Source of the DNA: DASYSA01 sp036003885
GTDB taxonomy: Bacteria > Acidobacteriota > Blastocatellia > UBA7656
Direction of reading: 5' to 3'
Length of the DNA: 5,780 nucleotides
Assembly: GCA_036003885.1 (NCBI GenBank)
Contig: DASYSA010000670.1
Coordinates: forward strand, 1 to 5,780
Both the position numbers and the translations under genes were made by a program. Under the pieces are notes generated by a model. It had not been told where the DNA came from, ran no database searches, and saw only the letters and a list, made by a program, of their open reading frames with translations. Below, in pieces: positions 1-4,561 of the stretch (position 1 is its first letter; every line of letters begins with the position of its first letter).

Positions 1-286
1 TCTCAGGTTCCACCCGGGTGACCGAGACGTGTGCGACAATCGAGCGACCCAACGGAAAGAGGCCCTCCTCGGATAGGAACACGTCGGTCTCGAAGCGAGC
101 GCCCTCGTGCCTCGCCCTGAGGATATCGACAATGCCATAGAGCGTCACGCGCCGCCCATCAGGGAGTTCGCGATTGACGAAGATCACATCGTCCAGCTGG
201 ACGGTCTGCTCCGGCGACACCGCTATCCAGAAGTCGAGCGGCTGCGCGTCCTCGGTCCCAAGCACTTTGCCGATTTCAACACTCAT
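1..286 (-). CDS. herA: HerA-type hexameric DNA translocase, N-terminal HAS-barrel part (3' end off the window)
   Basis: HerA is a ring-forming FtsK/HerA-family ATPase that pumps DNA and works with the nuclease NurA in resecting DNA ends; this role is known mainly from archaea. Only the first 95 residues are visible. They have the pattern of a HAS-barrel: an IGKVLG opening (residues 5-10), then SPEQTVQLDDVIFV (24-37), a basic LPDGRRVTLYGIV stretch (41-53) and a VSVTRVEPE end (87-95). The Walker A and B motifs of the ATPase domain should lie beyond the left edge and cannot be checked. The ATG at 286-284 overlaps the TGA of nurA in an ATGA. No Shine-Dalgarno is visible before it, so translational coupling to nurA is likely. 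The partner gene makes the assignment much stronger than the fragment alone would. A different HAS-barrel ATPase of the DUF87 group is the main alternative. Confidence 0.85.
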   Translation of the reverse strand, partial: MSVEIGKVLGTEDAQPLDFWIAVSPEQTVQLDDVIFVNRELPDGRRVTLYGIVDILRARHEGARFETDVFLSEEGLFPLGRSIVAHVSVTRVEPE

Positions 287-1251
287 TGTGCGCTCATATT
301 GAATAGCTTCAGTTCGATTGCCCTCCTGATTGCAAGCGCGTCGCCGAGCCGGTGACGCAACTCCTGCTCGAGCGACCCCACGGGAAGAAGGTTCTGCGGC
401 GAGCGCGGATCGCGAAACGAGTTGCTGGCGAAAGCGGGAATGCAACTGGCGGACAGGTCAGCCAGCTCAACGGCCCTTGTGAGGCCAACGCCGCCGCGGA
501 CTTCGAGTCTTAACACACCTGCAACCTCATGGTCCATTACTCTCGGCGTTCCGATTCGCAGGTACCAGGAGTAGCGATCGTAGTTGCTGTCGGTGATCGC
601 GAAGACCGGCGTCCGCTGGCCGATCTCGAGCTGTGACACAAGAGCAAAGCTCGCCGCTGGCAAGTACGGCTTGAAGAGTCGCTTTATGATCCCGACAGTC
701 GACAGATTGAAGGCGGTGAAGAAGGTGAGCGGCCCGTCGGCAAACACGCAAGCGGATTCTGTTGAGAGGGACTCAGCGACGGCGGTCTCTTCAGTCCTCA
801 TGCGGTATTGCAGTCCGAGCAGCGGCGCCGGCGGAGCACTGTCAGCCACGGAATAGGGAACGAAGACCAACTCGGTGTTGCCGACCGTCAACGTTTCAGT
901 CTCCATTGACATTCCGCTGCCGGTGACCAGGTAGCGCATGACTCTGATCTGTTCAAACCGGGCCTGGTTGTGAGAGACGCGGACGGCACCAACTGCAGTG
1001 GAGCCGAACAAGCCACGGATTATGCGTCCCGAGTTGTCATCGACAATGATTCGAGCTTCGACGCGCCGGACGCCGTCGACGAAGTGAATCGGCTCCGGGC
1101 GGACCTGTTCCCGGGGTTCCACGGCATGCCAGGAGGTGCCTTCGACGGTGGCGTCGACATTCGGTTCGCCCTCTTCATCGAACTCGTCAATCTGGAAAGG
1201 GCTCTCGTACTCGGCGGGCCAGGGATCCAGAAGGAGTCGAGTTTTTTTCAT
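283..1251 (-). CDS. nurA: NurA-family DNA end-processing nuclease
   Basis: NurA is a nuclease with an RNase H-like core that acts with HerA on DNA ends. The 322-residue product shows the usual landmarks of the family. HFVDGVRR (57-63) carries the first-motif aspartate D59. VFADGPL (169-175) is followed by GIIKR (187-191). The C-terminal signature contains RDPR.PQNL (280-288) and SLEQELRHRLGD (293-304). Length is normal for the bacterial family. I chose the ATG at 1251. A TTG at 1287 would add twelve residues (YFFCTSSVQRL type) that look unlike the family start, and neither start has a good Shine-Dalgarno. The stop codon overlaps the herA start by 4 bp, which is the expected partner arrangement. 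A 104-bp gap separates it from the upstream His-rich gene on the same strand, and I see no convincing promoter or terminator there, so the three genes may be cotranscribed. Confidence 0.9.
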   Translation of the reverse strand: MKKTRLLLDPWPAEYESPFQIDEFDEEGEPNVDATVEGTSWHAVEPREQVRPEPIHFVDGVRRVEARIIVDDNSGRIIRGLFGSTAVGAVRVSHNQARFEQIRVMRYLVTGSGMSMETETLTVGNTELVFVPYSVADSAPPAPLLGLQYRMRTEETAVAESLSTESACVFADGPLTFFTAFNLSTVGIIKRLFKPYLPAASFALVSQLEIGQRTPVFAITDSNYDRYSWYLRIGTPRVMDHEVAGVLRLEVRGGVGLTRAVELADLSASCIPAFASNSFRDPRSPQNLLPVGSLEQELRHRLGDALAIRRAIELKLFNMSAQ

Positions 1252-1355
1252 GAGCCGTTGGACAGAACTTGTGCAGAAGAAATACAAAAAACGGATTGGA
1301 CCATTATCTTAGCGTCATTCTTTCCTGCTGAGAAGGGGATCCTCAGGCAGCGATG

Positions 1356-1781
1356 TCACTTTGAAGGATCTGGCCTGTCCGGTAAGAGGAATGTTCTTCT
1401 GGAAAGATCGGAAGCGAGTGTCGCCTCGCTGTAGTAGAGCTTCAAAACACTGTCCTTCCAGTTGAACAGATCCTCATTGTCGCCGGCGAACTGATCCCAG
1501 GTCTGTTCCAACCCAATGCGCTCGACGCGTTCGCGGATCAGAAAGAAGTAGGCCCACGTGATCGTCTCGTGATAGCGCTCGGCCTTCCCGTGAAAGGTTG
1601 CGAAACGCTTGATGCCTTCGGAGACCCTGGTCAGGGCCTCGATCGGTTCATAACGCCGCAGGTAAAGCCAGCTCAACCTGATATGATCTCGATGATGAAA
1701 GTTCTCCGGCGTCAGTGTGCAGTCCTCGAAACTGACTATGAATTCTTCATCCTGCGATGAAACATCGTTTGGCGTTTCCAT
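1356..1781 (-). CDS. Uncharacterised His-rich protein (FHHRDHIR / YHETITWA family)
   Basis: The product has 141 residues. It resembles a widespread family of small bacterial proteins usually annotated as hypothetical, and I know of no assigned function. Strongly patterned segments are FHHRDHIRLSWLYLRR (28-43), FHGKAERYHETITWAYFFLI (63-82), FNWKDSVLKLYY (107-117) and LASDLSRRTFLLPDRP (122-138). H29, H30, H33, H64, H71 and E72 could form a metal site, but that is inference. The protein looks helical and soluble, with no signal peptide or membrane span. The ATG at 1781 is chosen because GGAGG lies 5 nt upstream. The frame stays open back to 1889, but that extension would translate a terminator-like hairpin and is very unlikely to be protein. 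The gene lies upstream of nurA-herA on the same strand, so it may share their transcript, but a functional link is not shown. Confidence 0.8.
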   Translation of the reverse strand: METPNDVSSQDEEFIVSFEDCTLTPENFHHRDHIRLSWLYLRRYEPIEALTRVSEGIKRFATFHGKAERYHETITWAYFFLIRERVERIGLEQTWDQFAGDNEDLFNWKDSVLKLYYSEATLASDLSRRTFLLPDRPDPSK

Positions 1782-1786
1782 CGTTG

Positions 1787-1791
1787 CCTCC
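1787..1791 (-). promoter_or_regulatory. Ribosome binding site deciding the start of the His-rich gene
   Basis: GGAGG is read on the minus strand and lies 5 nt before the ATG at 1781. It is the reason for rejecting the longer open frame that begins at 1889. It lies just beyond the U-tract of the leader hairpin, so a transcript must pass that hairpin to include it. Confidence 0.75.
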
Positions 1792-1802
1792 AGACCTTCG
1801 TC

Positions 1803-1844
1803 CAAAAAGAAAACCGCCCATGCGAATCGTTCGCATGGGCGGTT
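1803..1844 (-). terminator. Intrinsic terminator-like hairpin in the leader of the His-rich gene
   Basis: Arms 1812-1826 and 1830-1844 pair perfectly over 15 bp around a 3-nt loop, with a GC-rich middle. Read on the minus strand, the stem runs straight into TTTTCTTTTT, the classic form of a Rho-independent terminator. Read on the plus strand, a T6 run (1849-1854) follows 4 nt after the stem, so it could act both ways, but no plus-strand gene ends here. It may end transcripts from the glycosyltransferase gene upstream. Because a promoter-like sequence lies between that gene and the hairpin, it may instead be an attenuator for the gene starting at 1781. The structure is certain on paper; the function is inferred. 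Confidence 0.8.
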
Positions 1845-1863
1845 GCTGTTTTTTGCTTGGATA

Positions 1864-1893
1864 ACTATACCATCGGCCTTAGGAAGCAAGCAA
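1864..1893 (-). promoter_or_regulatory. Probable sigma-70-type promoter with extended -10
   Basis: On the minus strand the -10 box TATAGT (1869-1864) matches TATAAT at five of six positions and is preceded by TGG, giving an extended -10 (TGnTATAGT). A weak -35 box TTGCTT (1893-1888) lies 18 bp upstream. Transcription would start near 1857 and give a leader of about 75 nt to the ATG at 1781, with the terminator-like hairpin occupying most of it. The sigma-70 consensus is an assumption for this phylum. Confidence 0.5.
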
Positions 1894-1898
1894 GGAAG

Positions 1899-2054
1899 TA
1901 GGAGATAGGATCTAGGATTTAGGATCTAGATCCAGGATTTAGGCCGCTAAGACACCAAGCCGCGCGAAGTGAACGGGCTCGCTTCACTCCTGGAGATCCT
2001 AGATCCTAGATCCTAAATCCTAAATCCTAGATCCTATCTCCTATCTCCTATCTC
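1899..2054. repeat. Inverted tandem-heptad repeat element A
   Basis: The right arm (1995-2050) holds eight consecutive 7-bp units, all sharing TCCTA: GATCCTA x3, AATCCTA x2, GATCCTA, TCTCCTA x2, then a partial TCTC to 2054. The left arm (1899-1943) carries the complementary units, TAGGAGA, TAGGATC, TAGGATT and TAGGATC, then degenerates. Positions 1899-1925 are a perfect 27-bp inverted match to 2017-2043. The centre is not heptad-based. It contains CTAAGACACCAAG (1947-1959) and a small dyad (1968-1973 with 1983-1988). The element covers the stop codon of the glycosyltransferase gene. It resembles in style the short tandemly repeated heptamers of cyanobacteria, but here they are arranged as an inverted pair. 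No transposase gene is present. Confidence 0.9.
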
Positions 2055-3263
2055 TTCGAGCACTCGGACCGCTCCGCTCATCCCTTCTCTTACTCGAATC
2101 TCATTGCCCAGGCTCGCCGCCCGTTCCCGGATCGACGGGTCATCGAGTACGGCCTTCATGTCTTTAGCCAGGCCTCCTGGCTGGAGTCGATCGAAGCGGA
2201 CCGACCGAGGTCCAAGCCCCAACAGTTGAACTCGATGAGCCCAATAGAATTGATCCAGAAGATGAGGAACGACGATCTGCGGCACTCCGGCTCTCGCGAC
2301 GGTCGTAGTGGTCCCCGCGCCTCCGTGATGAACAACCGCGGCGCAGCGAGAGAAGAGCAGGTGATGCGGAACAGTTGAGACAACTCGGCACCACGGCGGA
2401 AGACTCTTCCGGTTCAAGCCAAGACCAGTCCAACCCGAGCCGAGTATCAATCGACAGCCCGCAAGCTCGGCAGCCTCGAGCGACATTCTGGCAGCCCGTT
2501 CCGTCTCGTCGGTAACCATGCTGCCGAAGCCCACAAAGACAGGCGGCGGACCAGCAGACAAGAACTCGCCCAGCTCATCATCGAGTGATCCCCCCTCTTC
2601 GAGCACCAACGCATCGACCGTAATGACATTGGCCGGCAGGTCCGGGGGCGCCGAAGCGAGGGTTGAGTCGGCCGCCAGAATAACAGTAGTGCCTGATATC
2701 AAGTGACGTACGGGGCTAGCCACCCTCGCGAGCCCGAGCCGGCTGCGACTTCGATTCATGCTCGCTACCAGGACCAGATCGGCTGCCCCGGCTCCCATCA
2801 GCCACGTGAGCAGATTGACGGCGCGCGGCAGCCTCTGCCACTTTACGAAGGGCGGCGGATGCGCTGAACTCGGAAGCGCAACGGGACAATAGACAACCAT
2901 AACATAGGGCACTCGCCGATCTTCGGCTACCGAGGGGCCGGCGAACTGGAGACCGGCGCCTACGATGATGTCGGCGTCCGGAAATGTCTGCGGAAGCGAG
3001 TTGAACTGCGCCGGGATCAGATCGTGATAGAGGTGTCTCATCTGCCATCTGGCGCCCCGAATCTTGTCGCCGGCGGCGCACATGACCTGCTCAATATTGA
3101 TGCCGACAGGATGGAATGTGAAACCGAATGACTCGACCCAGGCCCTGAAGTTGTCCGGGGCGGAGACCTCGACACGGTGCCCGCGATCTCGCAGGGCGAT
3201 TCCTAATGCGATCAGCGGTTGGACGTCTCCGCGAGTGCCGTACGGCGCGAGCAGAATCTTCAT
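2034..3263 (-). CDS. GT-B glycosyltransferase, YjiC / macrolide-glycosyltransferase type (GT1-like)
   Basis: This 409-residue protein probably transfers a sugar from a nucleotide-sugar donor to a small lipophilic acceptor such as a sterol, polyketide or lipid. The acceptor cannot be read from sequence. The N-terminal half opens with MKILLAPYGTRGDVQPLIAL (1-20), typical of the Glyco_transf_28-like acceptor domain. The C-terminal donor domain has PPVFVGFGSM (239-249), then VVHHGGAGTTTTVARAGVPQ (310-329), then VVPHLLDQFYWAHR (331-344). The HHGGAGTT and DQ residues match the donor-binding motif of the family. No signal peptide or membrane span is evident, so it is probably cytoplasmic. The ATG at 3263 gives the expected opening, although upstream only a weak AGAAG is seen. 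Oddly, the last codons (IGDRR-stop) are encoded by TCTCCTA heptads of repeat element A. The gene stands alone, divergent from the DUF4287 gene. Confidence 0.88.
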   Translation of the reverse strand: MKILLAPYGTRGDVQPLIALGIALRDRGHRVEVSAPDNFRAWVESFGFTFHPVGINIEQVMCAAGDKIRGARWQMRHLYHDLIPAQFNSLPQTFPDADIIVGAGLQFAGPSVAEDRRVPYVMVVYCPVALPSSAHPPPFVKWQRLPRAVNLLTWLMGAGAADLVLVASMNRSRSRLGLARVASPVRHLISGTTVILAADSTLASAPPDLPANVITVDALVLEEGGSLDDELGEFLSAGPPPVFVGFGSMVTDETERAARMSLEAAELAGCRLILGSGWTGLGLNRKSLPPWCRVVSTVPHHLLFSRCAAVVHHGGAGTTTTVARAGVPQIVVPHLLDQFYWAHRVQLLGLGPRSVRFDRLQPGGLAKDMKAVLDDPSIRERAASLGNEIRVREGMSGAVRVLEEIGDRR

Positions 3264-3534
3264 CTTCTTCTATTCTTGACTCCCTGCTGGATAGTCAGGC
3301 ACGTTTGCATCGTTGTCTAGACTAAAGACTCTTCCCCGGCAGGGCCCACGGGTGTCACTGTTAAAGGAGTGCCTCAGAATGTTTAATAGAACAGGGAAGG
3401 TGAAAGTGAGAGGTGACCCATAGAATTCGGTCGACGTCATTGGGTCGGCGCTGTTTCATGGCATCGAAAACTCTATTGGAACCCGACGCCTCGCGGTATC
3501 GAACGCACGAGAACACAATAATAAGGAGGGCAAC
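3264..3534. other. Divergent intergenic region
   Basis: This gap separates the 5' ends of the glycosyltransferase gene (minus strand) and the DUF4287-SRPBCC gene (plus strand), so it should hold promoters for both. I see only weak candidates. On the minus strand there is TAGACA and, 17 bp later, GACTAT. On the plus strand nothing near consensus is found apart from the ribosome binding site at its right end. GTCTAGAC near 3317 is a perfect 8-bp palindrome that could be an operator or chance. No RNA gene or repeat is recognised. Confidence 0.4.
3523..3529 (+). promoter_or_regulatory. Strong ribosome binding site for a GTG start
   Basis: AAGGAGG ends 5 nt before the GTG at 3535. It is an almost ideal Shine-Dalgarno and settles that non-ATG start; no ATG lies close by in the same frame. 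Confidence 0.85.
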
Positions 3535-4155
3535 GTGAAGGTAAAGCTCGAAGCGCAGAATTCGCTAAATGAGGAGTCGGTCAAGTCGGCAACGGGCAAG
3601 ACGTGGCAAGAGTGGTTCGCGATTCTGGACAAACGCGGGGGCACGGCCCAGGGACGAAGAGCGATCACTAACTTTCTTTATGGAGAGTGCAAGCTCGACG
3701 TCTGGTGGTGCTCAACTCTCAACGTCGAATACGAGGCAGCTCGCGGTGTTGTCGAGAAGGACGGCCAGCCCAAGGGATACACGATCTGCGCGACCAGGAC
3801 AATCACCGCACCAGTTGATAGGGCCTATGACTCCTGGGTTACTCCCGAGGCGCTCAACAGGTGGTTTTCCTCAAAGAGCAAGGCCGAGGTCGCGGACGGC
3901 GGTAGCTATTCCAATGCTGACGGGGATGCGGGTCTGTACAAGCGAGTGCGCAAGAACAAGGACCTGCGGTTCACCTGGGAGAATCCTGCCCACACCGCCG
4001 GTACCATCGTTGACGTTGTCTTTCAAGATAAGGGCAAGGGCAAGACGAACGTTATGGTCACCCATGATCGCATTCAGACGCGCGCCGAAGCGGATGGCCT
4101 GCGGGAGGGATGGGGCCAGGCGTTGGACCGCTTGAAGGCCTTGCTCGAAGCGTAA
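3535..4155 (+). CDS. DUF4287 domain fused to an SRPBCC (AHSA1-like) domain protein
   Basis: The product has 206 residues in two parts. Residues about 13-70 (SVKSATGKTWQEWFAILDKR, then a helical stretch ending CKLDVWWCSTLNVEYEAARG) match the DUF4287 pattern, a small helical domain of unknown role. Residues about 82-204 look like an AHSA1/START-type SRPBCC fold. ATRTITAPVDRAYDSWVTPE (86-105) is the usual opening, followed by LNRWFS (107-112), LRFTWENP (144-151) and the long C-terminal helix GLREGWGQALDRLKALLEA. SRPBCC proteins have a deep hydrophobic pocket for ligands, and the ligand here is unknown. No signal peptide is seen, so it is likely cytoplasmic. The GTG start is fixed by AAGGAGG 5 nt upstream. 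The gene appears monocistronic: its stop is followed after 5 bp by repeat element B. Confidence 0.88.
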   Translation: MKVKLEAQNSLNEESVKSATGKTWQEWFAILDKRGGTAQGRRAITNFLYGECKLDVWWCSTLNVEYEAARGVVEKDGQPKGYTICATRTITAPVDRAYDSWVTPEALNRWFSSKSKAEVADGGSYSNADGDAGLYKRVRKNKDLRFTWENPAHTAGTIVDVVFQDKGKGKTNVMVTHDRIQTRAEADGLREGWGQALDRLKALLEA

Positions 4156-4159
4156 CGAG

Positions 4160-4303
4160 AATTGTCGATTGCGGATTGCGGATTTGGAACCGTGGGCTGA
4201 ACCCGCTCGGTGAACGACAACAGATCACACTCGCGTCCGCAATCCCAACCTCCAATAATCTCAATCTCCGATCCGCCAATCCGCAATCCGCAATCCTCAA
4301 TCG
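4160..4303. repeat. Inverted tandem-heptad repeat element B
   Basis: The left arm carries GATTGCG twice (4167-4180) and GATTTGG (4181-4187). The right arm carries the complement as GCCAATC, CGCAATC, CGCAATC and CTCAATC (4275-4302). Further, more degenerate heptads run inward to about 4238 (CGCAATC at 4238-4244, CTCAATC at 4260-4266, TCCGATC at 4267-4273). Positions 4167-4184 are a perfect 18-bp inverted match to 4278-4295. Copies are cleanest at the outer ends. The element begins 5 bp after the stop of the DUF4287-SRPBCC gene. Its unit differs from that of element A, yet the architecture is the same. It could fold in RNA and act as a 3' processing or termination signal; that is inference. Confidence 0.88.
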
Positions 4304-4407
4304 CCCCTGCTCCAGTCCACTTCGTCACACGTCTGTGCACCTTCATCCCAAATTTGTTACTGAGGTCCTCCACCTCAATTAGTCTTTAACCGTGCCCGCA
4401 GTGTAGC

Positions 4408-4456
4408 CGGTTCATTCCCGCGACCCTTCTCAGGGTAATCCGAAGCGAATGAACTG
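4408..4456 (+). promoter_or_regulatory. Possible structured RNA leader, two-layer stem-loop
   Basis: GTTCATTC (4410-4417) pairs perfectly with GAATGAAC (4447-4454) and can extend by a G-U and a C-G pair. Inside it, ACCCT (4423-4427) pairs with AGGGT (4432-4436) over a 4-nt loop. The two-layer arrangement 100 nt before the receptor start could be a regulatory RNA element or a protein-binding dyad. It matches no family that I know. Confidence 0.35.
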
Positions 4457-4508
4457 ACATTCTGCGATCGAGAAGTTCAGCTGGTAGACAGATTCAAGGA
4501 TGGGGACG

Positions 4509-4536
4509 ACTGCCTAACCGGGCTCGTGCAGGCAGT
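4509..4536 (+). promoter_or_regulatory. Stem-loop just before the receptor ribosome binding site
   Basis: ACTGCCT (4509-4515) and AGGCAGT (4530-4536) form a perfect 7-bp inverted repeat with a 14-nt loop, ending 14 nt before the GGAGG. No U-tract follows, so it is not a terminator. It may be part of a leader fold that affects translation. Confidence 0.3.
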
Positions 4537-4550
4537 TAACATCGAAGTAC

Positions 4551-4555
4551 GGAGG
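4551..4555 (+). promoter_or_regulatory. Ribosome binding site of the receptor gene
   Basis: GGAGG stands before a tandem ATGATG. The gap is 3 nt to the first ATG (4559) and 6 nt to the second (4562), which favours 4562. The site supports the long N-terminus over the in-frame ATG at 4703, where only a weak AGAAG is seen. Confidence 0.65.
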
Positions 4556-4561
4556 ATTATG

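Larger units (their letters stand above)
4304..4558. other. Gene-free region upstream of the TonB-dependent receptor gene
   Basis: No coding region is supported here. It should contain the receptor promoter. One weak candidate is TTGTTA (4354-4359) followed 17 bp later by AATTAG (4377-4382), with a 6-bp dyad TGAGGT/ACCTCA (4361-4366 and 4372-4377) in the spacer, where an operator could lie. The downstream part holds two stem-loops listed separately. I do not recognise a cobalamin riboswitch or other known riboswitch consensus. Confidence 0.35.

Noticed and set aside
1328..1346. CTGAG/CTCAG dyad between the His-rich gene and nurA as a terminator
   Set aside because: The stem is only 5 bp and no U-tract follows it on the minus strand, so it gives no reason to split the transcription unit.
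970..1434. Plus-strand 154-aa open frame
   Set aside because: It lies antisense to the well-supported nurA and ends inside the His-rich gene. It shows no recognisable motif.
1782..1889. N-terminal extension of the His-rich protein back to 1889
   Set aside because: It would translate both arms of a perfect terminator-like hairpin and bypass the strong GGAGG before 1781.
1897..2054. CRISPR array or telomere-like repeat
   Set aside because: The units are contiguous 7-mers without spacers, so this is not CRISPR. The AATCCTA units faintly recall plant telomere CCCTAAA, but the array is short, internal and inverted.
3379..3423. A 14-codon plus-strand ORF (MFNRTGKVKVRGDP) preceded by AAGGAG
   Set aside because: The spacing is 9 nt and the peptide has no distinctive composition. 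One weak ribosome binding site is not enough to call a leader peptide.
3569..4135. Plus-strand 188-aa open frame overlapping the DUF4287-SRPBCC gene
   Set aside because: It is an Arg/Ser/Pro-rich shadow frame with no ribosome binding site, and it lies fully inside a gene with clear domains and an ideal Shine-Dalgarno.
4361..4377. TGAGGT/ACCTCA dyad as a definite operator
   Set aside because: A 6-bp dyad is expected by chance in a region this size and the surrounding promoter match is weak. It is mentioned only in the description of the gene-free region.
4058..4382. Open reading frames on both strands across the region after the DUF4287 gene (for example 4373-4074 minus and 4110-4382 plus)
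   Set aside because: Their translations are dominated by repeat-derived runs such as NPQSAI and DCGLRIG. This is the usual product of translating CAATCCG heptads, and they have no ribosome binding site or family resemblance.
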